In this document: in pieces, positions 42,775 to 53,958 of the stretch | How the letters are laid out: each line of letters starts with the position of its first letter | Numbering within the stretch: the first letter of the stretch is position 1 | Source: Limnobaculum eriocheiris | GTDB lineage: Bacteria; Pseudomonadota; Gammaproteobacteria; Enterobacterales; Enterobacteriaceae | Length of the DNA stretch: 64,000 nucleotides | Direction: 5' to 3' | NCBI RefSeq assembly: GCF_021010575.1 | Contig: NZ_JAJNAG010000013.1 | Coordinates: forward strand, 1-64,000 | The notes under the pieces: model-generated | The model's database searches: none | The model's input: the letters and a program-made list of their open reading frames with translations, nothing else | What the model was told of the DNA's origin: nothing | Translations under genes and position numbers: made by a program

Positions 42775-44574
42775 ATGAACCAAACACTCAGGCAATTTCA
42801 CCCGGTTGGTCGCGTGCAAGATCGCATCCAACAAAACCCGACCAGAATTGCATTCAGAGAGTGGGATCAACATCAGGAAACGTCACTAAGCTGGCAGCAA
42901 ATTGGTGAACGCATCTCCCAAACCGCCAGGGCTTTGTTAAGCACGGGTGTACAGGTTCAGGATCGTATTGCTATCTTTGCTAATAACAGTATTAACTGGG
43001 CGATTACTGATTTATCGATTCTTCATTTACGCGCTATTGCGGTCCCTATTTATTCTACCAATACGTCGGTACAGTCTGCTTTTGTGATTAATGATGCACA
43101 GGTCAGAACGCTGTTTGTTGGCGCTCAGGCGCAAATGGATGCGGCATTAACTCTCTGTGAGCTTTGTCCTCAGTTGGAAAGAATCATTGCGTTTGATAAA
43201 AGTATCGATCTGCGTGGTTGTGATCTCGCCATTCACCTAGATGATTTCTGTCAACGGGCTGATGATAGCCATATGGCTGAGTTTCAGGAGCGTATTCATT
43301 CTCGTGATATCGACGATCTGTTTACTCTGATCTACACCTCCGGCACCACCGGCGAACCTAAAGGGGTGATGTTGGATTACCGCAATCTGGCCACGCAATT
43401 TTGTCTGCACGACGAGCGTCTGACCGTTAGTGCTGATGATGTGTCCCTTAGTTTTCTGCCGTTATCCCATGTTTTTGAACGTGCCTGGAGTCTGTATGTG
43501 ATGCATGCCGGTGCGCAAAACGTCTATTTACGAGATACCGCGGCAGTACGGGAAGCTATGTCGGATGTAAAACCTACGGTGATGTGTGCGGTGCCGCGGT
43601 TTTATGAAAAAGTTTTCTCAGCGATTCATGACAAAGTCGCTCTGGCGTCATGGCATCGTCGCGCCTTATTCCATAGTGCGTTGTGGTGCGGTAAACGTAA
43701 ATTCTGGGCAGCCCATCAGGGCAAAAAACTGAATCCACTGATGGCTGTGGTTCATCGTCTGGCGGATAAGCTGGTGCTGAAAAAGCTACGCGGCATATTG
43801 GGTGGAAATATTCGCTTTTTACCCGCGGCGGGCGCCAAACTGGATGACAATATCATCCTGTTCTTCCACGCGGTGGGGCTGCATATTACTTATGGTTACG
43901 GTATGACTGAAACCTGTGCCACCGTATCCTGCTGGGAAGAGACCGGTTTCCGTTTTGGGTCTATTGGTCGTCCGCTACCGGGTGTTGATGTGCGTATCGG
44001 CGACGAGAACGAAATTCAGGTGCGCGGTCCAATTGTGATGCGCGGTTATTACAATCGTCCGGAAGAGAGCGCTGCGGCTTTTACTGCGGATGGTTGGTTA
44101 AAAACCGGCGATGCAGGCTGGTTGGATGAGTCCGGCAATCTGTTTATTACCGAACGTATTAAAGACTTAATGAAGACATCATGTGGTAAATATATTGCAC
44201 CACAGGTGATTGAAGGCGCATTAGGGCAGGACCGTTTTATCGATCAAATCGCAGTAGTGGCCGATGCCCGTAAATTTGTTTCTGCACTGATTGTCCCTTG
44301 CTTTGTCAGTCTGGAAGAGTATGCCCGTTCTATGAATCTGATTTATAAAGACAGGATAGAGCTATTGCGCCATAGTCATATTGTGGAACTGTTTGAACAG
44401 CGTCTGAATGAGCTACAAAAGGAGCTGGCGCGTTTTGAGCAGGTTAAACGCTTTACGCTGCTGCCTGATGCTTTCAGTATGGAGTTAGGTGAACTGACTC
44501 CGACGCTTAAACTGCGGCGTAAGGTGATACTTAATCGTTATCAGAATGAGATTGAGTTGATGTATAGGGAATAA
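42775..44574 (+). CDS. Long-chain acyl-CoA synthetase-like AMP-forming ligase
   Basis: The 599-residue protein belongs to the ANL adenylating superfamily. It has the phosphate loop LIYTSGTTGEPKGVML near 185-200, YGYGMTETCAT near 372, the hinge KTGDAGWLDESGN near 443 and the KDLMKTSCGKYIAPQ catalytic region near 464. The layout and length match bacterial FAA1/FadD15-type long-chain fatty acyl-CoA ligases rather than E. coli FadD. It most likely activates fatty acids to acyl-CoA; the exact chain length is unknown. It stands alone between the b561 gene and ilvI and ends in a strong terminator. Confidence 0.9.
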   Translation: MNQTLRQFHPVGRVQDRIQQNPTRIAFREWDQHQETSLSWQQIGERISQTARALLSTGVQVQDRIAIFANNSINWAITDLSILHLRAIAVPIYSTNTSVQSAFVINDAQVRTLFVGAQAQMDAALTLCELCPQLERIIAFDKSIDLRGCDLAIHLDDFCQRADDSHMAEFQERIHSRDIDDLFTLIYTSGTTGEPKGVMLDYRNLATQFCLHDERLTVSADDVSLSFLPLSHVFERAWSLYVMHAGAQNVYLRDTAAVREAMSDVKPTVMCAVPRFYEKVFSAIHDKVALASWHRRALFHSALWCGKRKFWAAHQGKKLNPLMAVVHRLADKLVLKKLRGILGGNIRFLPAAGAKLDDNIILFFHAVGLHITYGYGMTETCATVSCWEETGFRFGSIGRPLPGVDVRIGDENEIQVRGPIVMRGYYNRPEESAAAFTADGWLKTGDAGWLDESGNLFITERIKDLMKTSCGKYIAPQVIEGALGQDRFIDQIAVVADARKFVSALIVPCFVSLEEYARSMNLIYKDRIELLRHSHIVELFEQRLNELQKELARFEQVKRFTLLPDAFSMELGELTPTLKLRRKVILNRYQNEIELMYRE

Positions 44575-44601
44575 GCAGTGGAGTGGAGTTTGTATATTTA
44601 C

Positions 44602-44636
44602 AAAGGCGCACATATGAAGTGCGCCTTTGTTTTTTT
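44602..44636 (+). terminator. Terminator after the acyl-CoA synthetase-like gene
   Basis: AAAGGCGCAC, loop ATATGAA, GTGCGCCTTT, then GTTTTTTTC. A perfect 10-bp stem and T-run. From here to ilvI (44637-44960) there is no gene. TTGGCT at 44828-44833 with TGTAAA 17 bases on may be the ilvI promoter, but that is weak. Confidence 0.93.
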
Positions 44637-44960
44637 CTGGCTTTAACCTGATGTGTGGGTTTTTAATCGGAACACCCCGGTGGAGAATGACCGATTATTC
44701 TGCTGGTTATTGGCTTAATGGCTTGAAAAACTTTCTTTTTTGGTACTGAAAGAATGCTTTTGCCAGTATGAACAGACAGCGTTATGGTAATAAGCCAACC
44801 CTTGACTATCTTTTATGTGATGCCTTTTGGCTGAGTGGTGAGCCGGGGCTGTAAAATATAAGCAGACCAGACAAGATTGATATCATGGGTAAAACCCTGT
44901 ATTCCGCCTTATGGCTTACTATCGCCAGAGTGCACAACAACAATAACCTGGAGGAAACCC

Positions 44961-46679
44961 ATGGAAACGTTATCCGGAGCTGAGATCGTTGTCCGATCGT
45001 TGATCGATCAGGGGGTGAAGCATTTATTTGGTTATCCGGGTGGAGCCGTGCTGGATATCTATGATGCACTGCACACAATAGGTGGCATTGACCATGTGTT
45101 AGTTCGCCATGAGCAGGCTGCCGTATATATGGCTGATGGCTTTGCGCGGGCAACCGGCGAAGTCGGAGTGGTGTTGGTGACTTCAGGGCCGGGGGCAACC
45201 AATGCGATAACCGGTATCGCTACCGCCTATATGGATTCAATTCCGCTGGTAGTGCTGTCCGGTCAGGTGGCAACCACATTGATAGGCAATGATGCCTTTC
45301 AGGAATGCGATATGGTGGGGATTTCCCGCCCGGTGGTAAAACATAGCTTTTTAGTTAAGCATGTTGAAGACATTCCTATGGTGCTGAAAAAAGCGTTCTA
45401 CGTTGCCAGCACGGGTCGTCCTGGTCCGGTCGTGGTTGATTTACCCAAGGATATTCTCAATCCGGCAATTAAGATTCCGTATTCCTACCCGGATCAAATC
45501 TCTATGCGTTCTTATAACCCTACGGTGCAGGGGCATCGGGGGCAAATTAAGCGCGCTTTACAAATGCTGTTGGAGGCAAAAAATCCGGTGGTATATGTTG
45601 GCGGCGGTGCCATCACTTCCGGCTGTGATGCTGAGTTAAAGACGCTGGTAGAAACGCTGAATCTACCGGTAGCCAGCTCATTGATGGGGCTGGGTGCCTT
45701 TCCTTCAACGGATAAGCATTTTGTTGGTATGCTGGGTATGCATGGCACCTATGAAGCCAATATGACCATGCATCACTCCGATCTGATCTTCGCAGTTGGT
45801 GTACGGTTTGATGACCGTACCACCAACAATCTGGCGAAGTACTGCCCGGAGGCGACGGTATTACATATTGATATCGACCCTACTTCCATTTCTAAAACGG
45901 TAAATGCCGATGTGCCTATTGTTGGGGATGCCAGACAGGTATTGGCACAGATGTTGGATATACTGAAACAGCGGGATCCGGCCCAAAGCTTTGAGAATCT
46001 GGATAGCTGGTGGCAGTGCATTGATGAGTGGCGTTGTAAAAAGTCGCTGGCTTACGATCACAGCGGTGACCGTATTAAACCACAGGCGGTCATTGAAGCC
46101 CTGTACCGTTTAACTCAGGGCAATGCTTATGTTGCTTCTGACGTAGGTCAACATCAGATGTTTGCCGCGTTGTATTATCCGTTTGATAAACCGCGTCGCT
46201 GGATTAACTCCGGTGGCCTCGGCACTATGGGCTTTGGTCTACCCGCTGCACTGGGGGTTAAACTGGCGTTACCAAGAGAAACGGTAGTTTGCGTAACCGG
46301 GGATGGCAGTATTCAAATGAATATTCAGGAGCTATCTACCGCGTTGCAATATGATTTGCCCGTCGTGGTACTCAACCTGAATAACAAGTTCCTTGGTATG
46401 GTAAAACAGTGGCAGGACCTGATTTATGCCGGTCGTCACTCCCACTCCTATATGGATTCGCTGCCTGACTTTGTCAAACTGGCGGAAGCCTATGGTCATG
46501 TGGGGATCTCCATCAGTAAACCGGAAGAGCTGGAAACTAAACTGGCGGAAGCGCTGGCAATTAAGAATCGTCTGGTGTTTGTTGATGTGGCCATTGATGA
46601 AAGAGAACACGTCTATCCGATGCAAATTCGCGGCGGTGCAATGGACGAAATGTGGCTAAGCAGAACGGAGAGGAGCTGA
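44961..46679 (+). CDS. ilvI: Acetolactate synthase III large subunit
   Basis: IlvI is the thiamine diphosphate-dependent catalytic subunit of AHAS III, first common step to valine, leucine and isoleucine. ATG 44961 follows GGAGG and gives 572 residues (574 in E. coli), [16 protein letters not shown] onward; a longer upstream frame is not supported. The activating glutamate lies in [14 protein letters not shown] near 44-57, and the ThDP motif [18 protein letters not shown] is near 447. ilvH follows two bases after the stop. E. coli ilvIH is Lrp-activated; I did not locate Lrp sites. Confidence 0.98.
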   Translation: METLSGAEIVVRSLIDQGVKHLFGYPGGAVLDIYDALHTIGGIDHVLVRHEQAAVYMADGFARATGEVGVVLVTSGPGATNAITGIATAYMDSIPLVVLSGQVATTLIGNDAFQECDMVGISRPVVKHSFLVKHVEDIPMVLKKAFYVASTGRPGPVVVDLPKDILNPAIKIPYSYPDQISMRSYNPTVQGHRGQIKRALQMLLEAKNPVVYVGGGAITSGCDAELKTLVETLNLPVASSLMGLGAFPSTDKHFVGMLGMHGTYEANMTMHHSDLIFAVGVRFDDRTTNNLAKYCPEATVLHIDIDPTSISKTVNADVPIVGDARQVLAQMLDILKQRDPAQSFENLDSWWQCIDEWRCKKSLAYDHSGDRIKPQAVIEALYRLTQGNAYVASDVGQHQMFAALYYPFDKPRRWINSGGLGTMGFGLPAALGVKLALPRETVVCVTGDGSIQMNIQELSTALQYDLPVVVLNLNNKFLGMVKQWQDLIYAGRHSHSYMDSLPDFVKLAEAYGHVGISISKPEELETKLAEALAIKNRLVFVDVAIDEREHVYPMQIRGGAMDEMWLSRTERS

Positions 46680-46681
46680 TT

Positions 46682-47173
46682 ATGCGCCGTATACTATCAG
46701 TACTACTGGAAAATGAATCCGGCGCCTTGTCGCGGGTGATTGGCCTGTTTTCCCAACGGGGATACAACATTGAAAGCCTGACCGTAGCGCCAACGGACGA
46801 TCCAACCCTTTCGCGTATGACTATTCATACTAAAGGCGATGCGAAAGTGCTGGAGCAGATAGAAAAACAGCTTCACAAGCTGGTTGATGTTTTGCGGGTA
46901 TCTGAACTAACCGATGGTGACTGCGTTGAACGTGAGATCATGTTGGTGAAATTGCGTACTTCTGGTGACGGTAGGGAAGAGGTAAAACGCTGTGCAGATA
47001 TATTCCGCGGTCAGATCGTTGACGTTACCTCTTCCTTGTATACCGTTCAACTGGTGGGCACTAGCAGCAAACTGGATGCATTTCTGGCAGCGATACGTGA
47101 AGCGGGCGAAATTGTTGAAGTTGCCCGTTCAGGAATTGTTGGCGTAGGGCGCGGCGAGCGAATTATGCGCTAG
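46682..47173 (+). CDS. ilvH: Acetolactate synthase III regulatory subunit
   Basis: IlvH is the valine-sensing small subunit of AHAS III. ATG 46682, behind GAGGAG, gives 163 residues, as in E. coli. The N-terminal ACT domain starts [32 protein letters not shown]; here it is split as [17 protein letters not shown] and [16 protein letters not shown] second ACT-like domain follows, with the ending [13 protein letters not shown]. It is co-transcribed with ilvI. Confidence 0.98.
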   Translation: MRRILSVLLENESGALSRVIGLFSQRGYNIESLTVAPTDDPTLSRMTIHTKGDAKVLEQIEKQLHKLVDVLRVSELTDGDCVEREIMLVKLRTSGDGREEVKRCADIFRGQIVDVTSSLYTVQLVGTSSKLDAFLAAIREAGEIVEVARSGIVGVGRGERIMR

Positions 47174-47195
47174 CTATTATTCAGACAAAAACAGG

Positions 47196-47228
47196 AGCTC
47201 TACCGATGATGTAGAGCTTTTTATTTTG
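47196..47228 (+). terminator. Terminator after ilvIH
   Basis: AGCTCTAC, loop CGATGAT, GTAGAGCT, then TTTTATTTTG, starting 22 bases after the ilvH stop. Confidence 0.88.
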
Positions 47229-47365
47229 TATTACACTGACTGAATGGATTAAGCAGTTGCTGAATCGTCATATCTTGGGTTAGATCTACATTACTTAAAG
47301 CCATTTATATTATTATGGTTATTATGCCACCAATGACGGGGCGAATTGATACTTAAGGGGTTAAT

Positions 47366-48370
47366 GTGAAACTGGATGAAATTGCGCGTCTCGCTGGTGT
47401 TTCACGCACGACGGCCAGCTATGTAATTAATGGCAAAGCCAAGCAATATCGTGTGAGCGATAAAACAGTTGAGAAAGTCATGGCGGTAGTCCGGGAACAT
47501 AATTATCAACCTAATGCGGTTGCTGCTGGTTTACGTGCTGGTCGTACCCGTTCTATCGGGCTGGTTATTCCCGATTTAGAAAACACCAGCTATACGCGAA
47601 TTGCTAACTACCTTGAACGTCAGGCGCGCCAGCGTGGCTATCAGTTGCTTATTGCCTGTTCCGAAGACCAGCCGGATAACGAAATGCGCTGCGTTGAGCA
47701 TTTGCTGCAACGTAAGGTGGATGCCCTGATTATCTCTACCGCATTGCCACCGGAACATCCGTTCTATCAGCGCTGGGTAAACAGTACATTACCGATTATC
47801 GCACTTGACCGGGCGCTGGATCGTGAACACTTTATCAGTGTTGTCGGGGCCGACTACGAAGACGCAGAAATGCTGGCATCGGAGCTGCGTAACTTTAAAG
47901 CAGATAGTGTGGCCTATCTGGGGGCGTTACCTGAATTATCCGTCAGTCAGTTGCGTGAGCAAGGGTTCCGTCAGGCGTGGAAAGGGGATAAGCGTCAGGT
48001 CAGCTATATTTATGCCAATAGCTATGAGCGTGAATCAGCGGCAGAAGTATTTAAAAACTGGCTGGAATCTAACCCGATTCCTCAGGCAATTTATACTACG
48101 TCATTCTCATTGCTGCAGGGTGTGATGGATGTGATTTTACAGAAACAGGGACGTCTGCCTGCCGATCTGGCAATTGCTACCTTTGGTGATAATGAGCTGC
48201 TGGATTTTCTTGAGTGTCCGGTATTGTCTGTTGCTCAACGCCACAGAGAAGTTGCAGAGCGGGTGTTGGAATTAGCATTGGCAAGTATTGATGAAACTCA
48301 AAAGCCAAAACCTGGACTGACACGCATTCGACGTAGTTTATTCCGCCGCGGCAGCCTGAGTCGTGCATAA
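47366..48370 (+). CDS. cra: Catabolite repressor/activator Cra (FruR)
   Basis: Cra is a LacI-family regulator that senses fructose 1-phosphate/1,6-bisphosphate and sets carbon flow between glycolysis and gluconeogenesis. The 334 residues equal E. coli. The N-terminal helix-turn-helix is [20 protein letters not shown], followed by the hinge [19 protein letters not shown] and the periplasmic-binding-like effector domain. The start is GTG (47366-47368), as in E. coli, behind AAGGGG. Confidence 0.98.
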   Translation: MKLDEIARLAGVSRTTASYVINGKAKQYRVSDKTVEKVMAVVREHNYQPNAVAAGLRAGRTRSIGLVIPDLENTSYTRIANYLERQARQRGYQLLIACSEDQPDNEMRCVEHLLQRKVDALIISTALPPEHPFYQRWVNSTLPIIALDRALDREHFISVVGADYEDAEMLASELRNFKADSVAYLGALPELSVSQLREQGFRQAWKGDKRQVSYIYANSYERESAAEVFKNWLESNPIPQAIYTTSFSLLQGVMDVILQKQGRLPADLAIATFGDNELLDFLECPVLSVAQRHREVAERVLELALASIDETQKPKPGLTRIRRSLFRRGSLSRA

Positions 48371-48418
48371 CCTGTAAAATCATCTCAAAAGTATCACTTT
48401 GATAACCTGAGAAAATCG

Positions 48419-48447
48419 CAAGGGGCCAGTTACAGGCCCTTTGTTTT
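48419..48447 (+). terminator. Terminator after cra
   Basis: CAAGGGGCC, a 7-base loop, GGCCCTTTG (one G-U pair), then TTTT. The following 48448-48805 is AT-rich and I see no gene in it. Confidence 0.8.
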
Positions 48448-48805
48448 ATGCTCCGTAAGCCGTATTGCACTTACTCCAAAGCGTTACGTTATGTTACTAT
48501 TGCACACTAAAGTATTAGCCAGATTGATGAGTAAAATGGCCAACCACATCTATTCCCTTCCATTCACATCAGATCGTGTCAGATTTATGCGGTAGTGGTT
48601 ATAGAAATATTTTTTTATATTAACGGATTTTTTTATTGATTGATTGCCAACGCTGTTAACCGCCCGCTTTCCTGATTTTGAGTTGAATAAATAATTATTA
48701 CTATTCATATTGTTAGTCTGATTTCTTTAAATTTGACACGCATTAATTCTATTTTCAGGAAGCTAAATAACCACGCTATTTAGTGTAAAGTCGCGGCACT
48801 TCGTC

Positions 48806-48835
48806 TTGACAAGCTTTTAATACCCTCCGTAAACT
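48806..48835 (+). promoter_or_regulatory. Promoter of the dcw cluster (Pmra)
   Basis: TTGACA (48806-48811), 18 bases, TAAACT (48830-48835). It corresponds in place and sequence to E. coli Pmra, which drives mraZ through the early division genes. Confidence 0.8.
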
Positions 48836-48843
48836 CTATTCAA

Positions 48844-48868
48844 GTGGGAATTTGTGGGGTAAAGTGGT
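48844..48868 (+). promoter_or_regulatory. MraZ operator (three direct repeats)
   Basis: GTGGG at 48844, GTGGG at 48854 and GTGGT at 48864 recur every 10 bases just after the promoter. This is the repeat pattern bound by MraZ in E. coli, so the first gene probably represses its own cluster. Confidence 0.8.
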
Positions 48869-48897
48869 AAAACTTGTCGCGAAGGAGTGACCCGCCC

Positions 48898-49356
48898 ATG
48901 TTTCGTGGAGCAACAACAATAAATCTTGATAGTAAGGGGCGATTAGCTATCCCCACTCGCTATCGGGATTCACTGCTGGATGAATGTGAAGGACAATTGG
49001 TATGTACCATTGACCTCCATCAGCCATGCCTGTTGCTTTACCCCCTTCCTGAATGGGAAAAAATTGAACAGAAGCTATCCCGACTATCCAGCATGAATCC
49101 AGCCGAACGCAGAGTGCAGCGTCTGTTGTTAGGTCATGCCAGCGAATGTCAACTGGATAGCGCTGGTCGTGTATTGATAGCAAATACGTTGCGGCAACAT
49201 GCGCTTTTAGTAAAAGAAGTGATGCTGGTCGGGCAGTTCAATAAATTTGAACTGTGGAGTGAAGAGGCCTGGTATCAACAAGTTAAGGACGACATCGAGG
49301 CTGAGCAGTCTGCTAAGTCACCTCTCTCAGAGCGGTTACAGGATTTTTCATTATAA
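48898..49356 (+). CDS. mraZ: Transcriptional regulator MraZ
   Basis: MraZ is an AbrB-like ring-forming DNA-binding protein that represses the dcw promoter. From ATG 48898 (AAGGAG upstream) it has 152 residues, as in E. coli, with two repeats of the fold, each holding a DSxGR motif ([14 protein letters not shown] near 13 and [14 protein letters not shown] near 87). A longer frame from 48874 lies across the ribosome site and is rejected. rsmH begins three bases after its stop. Confidence 0.97.
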   Translation: MFRGATTINLDSKGRLAIPTRYRDSLLDECEGQLVCTIDLHQPCLLLYPLPEWEKIEQKLSRLSSMNPAERRVQRLLLGHASECQLDSAGRVLIANTLRQHALLVKEVMLVGQFNKFELWSEEAWYQQVKDDIEAEQSAKSPLSERLQDFSL

Positions 49357-49359
49357 GCT

Positions 49360-50301
49360 ATGTTGAATAATTATCAGCACACCACGGTGCTTTTGGATGA
49401 AGCAGTTAATGCCTTAAGCATTCGACAGGATGGTATCTATATTGACGGTACTTTTGGCCGTGGTGGACACTCGCGCCTGATCCTCTCCCAACTGGGGTCT
49501 CAGGGGCGTCTTATTGCGATAGACCGTGACCCTCAGGCAATTGAAGCCGCATCTGCTATTTCAGACCCTCGTTTCTCTATTATTCATGGTCCTTTTTCTG
49601 AGCTGGCCAGCTATGTTCGCGATCTTGGTTTAGAAGGCAAGGTTGACGGCATTTTGCTGGATTTGGGCGTCTCTTCCCCTCAGCTGGATGATGCCGAACG
49701 CGGTTTCTCATTTATGCGCGACGGGCCACTGGATATGCGGATGGATCCGACTCGTGGTTTGTCAGCGGCACAGTGGCTATTAAAAGCGGAAGAAGAAGAC
49801 ATTGCCTGGGTGCTAAAAACTTTTGGCGAAGAGCGCTTTGCCAGGCGTATTGCCCGGGGCATCGTTGAACGTAATCGTACCGAACCAATGACCCGTACCC
49901 ATGAGCTGGCAGAGGTTATTGCGACAGCAACTCCTGTTCGTGACAAACATAAACATCCGGCAACCCGCAGTTTTCAGGCGATCCGAATTTATATCAATAG
50001 TGAACTGGAAGAGATTGAGCGTGCGCTGGATGGCGCTCTGGACGTACTGAAAGAAGGTGGCCGCCTTTCTGTTATCAGCTTTCATTCACTGGAAGACCGT
50101 ATTGTTAAACGTTTTATCCGCCAGCATAGCAAGGGGCCGCAGGTTCCGGCGGGGATTCCGTTAACAGAAGAGCAGTTAAGACAACATGGCGCAAGAAAAT
50201 TAAAAGCGCTGGGAAAAATGATGCCGTCTGAGCAAGAAGTGGCAGAGAACGCACGGGCCCGTAGCTCGGTGTTGCGTTTTGCCCAAAGGACAGCGGAATG
50301 A
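49360..50301 (+). CDS. rsmH: 16S rRNA m4C1402 methyltransferase RsmH
   Basis: RsmH (MraW) methylates N4 of C1402 in 16S rRNA. The 313 residues start with [13 protein letters not shown], then the SAM site [16 protein letters not shown] near 27-42 and [20 protein letters not shown] near 98. The C-terminus has [15 protein letters not shown] near 228. Its TGA overlaps the ftsL ATG (ATGA). Confidence 0.98.
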   Translation: MLNNYQHTTVLLDEAVNALSIRQDGIYIDGTFGRGGHSRLILSQLGSQGRLIAIDRDPQAIEAASAISDPRFSIIHGPFSELASYVRDLGLEGKVDGILLDLGVSSPQLDDAERGFSFMRDGPLDMRMDPTRGLSAAQWLLKAEEEDIAWVLKTFGEERFARRIARGIVERNRTEPMTRTHELAEVIATATPVRDKHKHPATRSFQAIRIYINSELEEIERALDGALDVLKEGGRLSVISFHSLEDRIVKRFIRQHSKGPQVPAGIPLTEEQLRQHGARKLKALGKMMPSEQEVAENARARSSVLRFAQRTAE

Positions 50302-50618
50302 TATCGAATGAGCGCCACAGTTTAGCCAGCATCATCGGCGATGATTTGCTGCGCAACGCAAAGTTACCGCTGTTGCTGACTGTGATAGTTCTGGTATCGG
50401 CGATAGCGGTAGTGTTATCCAGCCACCGTACTCGCCTGTTAACCGCAGAGCGCGAACAGCTGATATTAGAGCGTGAAGCACTGGAAATTGAGTGGCGTAA
50501 CCTGATTCTGGAAGAGAATGCGCTGGCTGACCATAGCCGCATTGAGCGTCTGGCTAATGAGAAGTTGCAAATGCTGCATGTAGCACCGGATCAGGAACAA
50601 ATCGTTATCCAGAAATAG
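50298..50618 (+). CDS. ftsL: Cell division protein FtsL
   Basis: FtsL is a bitopic inner-membrane protein that forms a complex with FtsB and FtsQ and activates FtsWI at the septum. The 106 residues have a short cytoplasmic tail, one membrane helix ([20 protein letters not shown] near 24-43) and a periplasmic leucine-zipper-like coiled coil ([18 protein letters not shown]). It overlaps rsmH by four bases. An 84-base spacer, larger than in E. coli, precedes ftsI. Confidence 0.95.
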   Translation: MISNERHSLASIIGDDLLRNAKLPLLLTVIVLVSAIAVVLSSHRTRLLTAEREQLILEREALEIEWRNLILEENALADHSRIERLANEKLQMLHVAPDQEQIVIQK

Positions 50619-50702
50619 TCAAAAGAACTGATAACACAGTTGGCGTGCGGAGCGCGTTACAAATTAATAGATTGATGAACTTACCATGGCTAATGAAATG
50701 AG

Positions 50703-52472
50703 ATGAAAGCAGCACGAACCAATAAGATTAAAGTAAAACGTCCTGAAAATGGGGCCGGCTTTGTAAGCTGGCGTTTTGGTTTGCTCTGCTTGTTTATTGT
50801 ATTAGCCATGTTTGGTTTGATTGCTCGTGCTGCATGGTTACAGGTTATTGAGCCGGATAAACTGGTTAAAGAAGGGGACATGCGCTCCTTACGGGTGCAG
50901 GAAGTTCCTACCGTTCGCGGCATGATCTCCGATCGCTTTGGTCGTCCACTCGCGGTTAGCGTGCCGGTTAATGCAATTTGGGCCGATCCAAAAGAGCTGA
51001 ATGAGCGCGGTGGTATTTTACCGGATATGCACTGGAAGGCGCTGGCAGATGTTGTTGGCTTGCCGTTGGATAAACTGACAGAAAAAATTAATGCAAACCC
51101 TAAGGGACGTTTTGTCTATCTGGCCCGCCAAATCAATTCAGAAACCGCAGAGTATGTGCGCAAGCTTAAACTGCCGGGGATCTACTTAAAACGCGAATCT
51201 CGCCGCTTCTATCCTGCCGGGCCGGTTACTGCTCATGTTGTTGGTTTTACTAACATTGATGATAACGGTCTGGAAGGCATTGAAAAAAGCTTTGAAGATA
51301 AGCTGGTGGGTAAGTCCGGTGAGCGCACGGTACGTAAAGATCGTTACGGTCGGGTGATTGAAGATATCTCTTCGGTAGACAGTCAGGCGGCTCATAATCT
51401 GACCTTAAGTATTGATGAACGCCTTCAGGCACTGGTTTATCGCGAGTTGAGCAATGCAGTTGCCGTTAATAAAGCGGAATCAGGCACAGCCGTGCTGGTG
51501 GATGTGAATACCGGCGAAATTCTGGCAATGGTTAACAGCCCTTCCTATAACCCGAATAACCGGGTTGGCTCACCGGAAGATTTCTTCCGTAATCGGGCAA
51601 TCACTGACATTTTTGAACCGGGATCGACGGTTAAACCTATGGTGGTTATGACCGCGTTAGATCGCGGCATCATCAAAGAAAATTCTGTATTGAATACCAG
51701 ACCATATCGGGTCAATGGTCATGAGATAAAGGATGTAGCCCTTTATCCTGAACTGACCATCACCGGTATTTTACAAAAATCCAGTAACGTCGGTGTTTCT
51801 CATCTGGCGTTGGATATGCCAGCCGATGCGTTAGTTGATACATACTCACGCTTTGGGCTGGGACAACCTACCAATTTGGGATTGGTTGGGGAAAGCAGTG
51901 GCTTGTTTTTACAAAAAAAACGGTGGTCTGACATAGAGAGGGCCACCTTCTCATTTGGCTATGGGCTAATGGTAACGCCGTTACAGTTAGCGCGGGCCTA
52001 TGCAACTATGGGGAGCTTCGGCGTTTATCGTCCGCTTTCCATCACCAAAATTGACCCGCCGGTACAGGGAAAGCGCATCTTTCCTGAAAGCACCGTGCGT
52101 ACTGTGGTTCATATGATGGAATCCGTAGCCTTACCCGGAGGCGGTGGTACTAAAGCCGCAGTGAAAGGTTATCGTATTGCCATCAAAACCGGTACCGCGA
52201 AGAAAGTGGGTCCTAATGGTGGCTATATCAATAAATATATTGCCTATACGGCGGGCCTGGCACCAGCCAGTAAGCCGCGCTATGCGCTGGTCGTAGTGAT
52301 CAACGATCCGGGTGCCGGACAGTATTATGGTGGCGCCGTTTCTGCGCCGGTATTTGGTGCAATTATGGGCGGGGTTTTACGGACAATGAATATCGAGCCA
52401 GATGCATTGCCCGTAGCGGATAAAAACGAATTAGTCATTAATCAGAAAGGAGCTTCCGGTGGCCGATCTTAA
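50703..52472 (+). CDS. ftsI: Peptidoglycan transpeptidase FtsI (PBP3)
   Basis: FtsI cross-links septal peptidoglycan with FtsW and is a beta-lactam target. The 589 residues (588 in E. coli) show one N-terminal membrane helix (about 19-38) and a dimerisation domain. The transpeptidase motifs are STVKP with Ser308, SSN in [10 protein letters not shown] near 360, and KTGT in [10 protein letters not shown] near 497. The C-terminus overlaps murE by 14 bases. The ribosome site is poor. Confidence 0.98.
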   Translation: MKAARTNKIKVKRPENGAGFVSWRFGLLCLFIVLAMFGLIARAAWLQVIEPDKLVKEGDMRSLRVQEVPTVRGMISDRFGRPLAVSVPVNAIWADPKELNERGGILPDMHWKALADVVGLPLDKLTEKINANPKGRFVYLARQINSETAEYVRKLKLPGIYLKRESRRFYPAGPVTAHVVGFTNIDDNGLEGIEKSFEDKLVGKSGERTVRKDRYGRVIEDISSVDSQAAHNLTLSIDERLQALVYRELSNAVAVNKAESGTAVLVDVNTGEILAMVNSPSYNPNNRVGSPEDFFRNRAITDIFEPGSTVKPMVVMTALDRGIIKENSVLNTRPYRVNGHEIKDVALYPELTITGILQKSSNVGVSHLALDMPADALVDTYSRFGLGQPTNLGLVGESSGLFLQKKRWSDIERATFSFGYGLMVTPLQLARAYATMGSFGVYRPLSITKIDPPVQGKRIFPESTVRTVVHMMESVALPGGGGTKAAVKGYRIAIKTGTAKKVGPNGGYINKYIAYTAGLAPASKPRYALVVVINDPGAGQYYGGAVSAPVFGAIMGGVLRTMNIEPDALPVADKNELVINQKGASGGRS

Positions 52473-53958
52473 TTTAAGCGATCTGCTCGCTCCGTGGAAT
52501 ATTCAGGTTCCTGAGCGCAAATTAAAAGAGATGACGCTGGATAGCCGCGTAGTGGCCGCGGGCGATCTCTTTATTGCCATTGTGGGCCATAAAGTGGATG
52601 GTCGTCGTTATATTTCTCAGGCGATTGCTCAGGGTGTCGCGGCAGTGATTGCCGAAGCCGAAGGGGAAGCGCCTAACGGCACGGTTGTGATGTCTCACGG
52701 CGTTCCCGTTATTTACATTGAACATCTGAATTTACATTTGTCGGCTATTGCCGGTCGTTTTTACCAGCAGCCGTCAGAGAAAATGCGTTTAGTTGGCGTA
52801 ACCGGAACCAACGGTAAAACTACCACCACTCAATTGTTAGCACAGTGGAGCCAGCTTCTGGGAGAAAGAGGCGCGGTGATGGGCACTGTGGGCAATGGTT
52901 TATTAGGCCATGTGGTACCAACAGAGAATACTACCGGCTCGGCAGTTGACGTTCAGCGTGAACTGAATGAACTGGTGAAAAGCGGCGCGACCTTTACCGC
53001 GATGGAAGTCTCTTCCCATGGATTAGTGCAGGAGCGGGTTGCTGCTCTGCATTTTGCCGCTGCGGCTTTTACCAATCTTAGCCGCGACCATCTTGATTAC
53101 CATGGCAGTATGGAAGAGTACGAAGCTGCTAAATGGCGACTGTTTGAACGTCATCAGGTTGGCGAAGCCATTATCAATGTGGATGACGCCGTCGGTGCCA
53201 GTCGTATAGCCGCTATGCCAAATGCCATTGCTGTTACTATGGAAGATAACCTTCCTCAGGGTTGGCAGGGGCGTTGGTTAAAAGCTTATGAGGTCTCTTA
53301 TCATGACAATGGCGCGACAGTAAAATTTGACTCCAGCTGGGGCGGCGGTGTGGTAGAAAGTCGTCTGTTAGGGGCATTTAACGTGAGCAACCTGCTTGTT
53401 GCTCTGACAACGCTGTTGTCACTAGGCTATTCACTCAATCATCTGGTAGAATCTGCGCCGAATTTACAACCTGTGTGTGGTCGTATGGAAGTATTTACCG
53501 CTCCGGGTCGTCCTACCGTGGTGGTCGATTATGCCCATACGCCAGATGCTCTGGAAAAAGCGCTGGAAGCAGCAAGGTTGCATTGTAAGGGCGAGTTGTG
53601 GTGCGTGTTTGGCTGCGGTGGCGATCGTGACCGCGGTAAGCGTCCGCTAATGGGCGGTGTTGCTGAACAGTTTGCCGATCGCGTTATTGTTACTGATGAT
53701 AACCCTCGTAGTGAAGACCCTCAGGCGATTGTCGCTGATATCCTGACTGGATTTACCGATGCCAGACGCGCCAATGTGATTCACGGTCGGGCAGAAGCCG
53801 TTACCAGTGTGGTTATGCAGGCTGGTCCTGATGATGTGGTGGTGATTGCCGGTAAAGGCCATGAAGATTATCAACTGATTGGTAATCGTCGACTGGATTA
53901 TTCTGACCGTACCACAGTAGCGAACTTACTGGGTATGGCCTCAGGGGTATTAGTATGA
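52459..53958 (+). CDS. murE: UDP-MurNAc-tripeptide synthetase
   Basis: MurE adds meso-diaminopimelate to UDP-MurNAc-L-Ala-D-Glu. Its 499 residues (495 in E. coli) start at GTG (52459), behind AAAGGAG inside ftsI. The ATP loop is [13 protein letters not shown] near 113-125 and the mDAP-selecting motif DNPR is at 414-417, so the cell wall is of the mDAP type. Its end overlaps murF by four bases. Confidence 0.98.
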   Translation: MADLNLSDLLAPWNIQVPERKLKEMTLDSRVVAAGDLFIAIVGHKVDGRRYISQAIAQGVAAVIAEAEGEAPNGTVVMSHGVPVIYIEHLNLHLSAIAGRFYQQPSEKMRLVGVTGTNGKTTTTQLLAQWSQLLGERGAVMGTVGNGLLGHVVPTENTTGSAVDVQRELNELVKSGATFTAMEVSSHGLVQERVAALHFAAAAFTNLSRDHLDYHGSMEEYEAAKWRLFERHQVGEAIINVDDAVGASRIAAMPNAIAVTMEDNLPQGWQGRWLKAYEVSYHDNGATVKFDSSWGGGVVESRLLGAFNVSNLLVALTTLLSLGYSLNHLVESAPNLQPVCGRMEVFTAPGRPTVVVDYAHTPDALEKALEAARLHCKGELWCVFGCGGDRDRGKRPLMGGVAEQFADRVIVTDDNPRSEDPQAIVADILTGFTDARRANVIHGRAEAVTSVVMQAGPDDVVVIAGKGHEDYQLIGNRRLDYSDRTTVANLLGMASGVLV

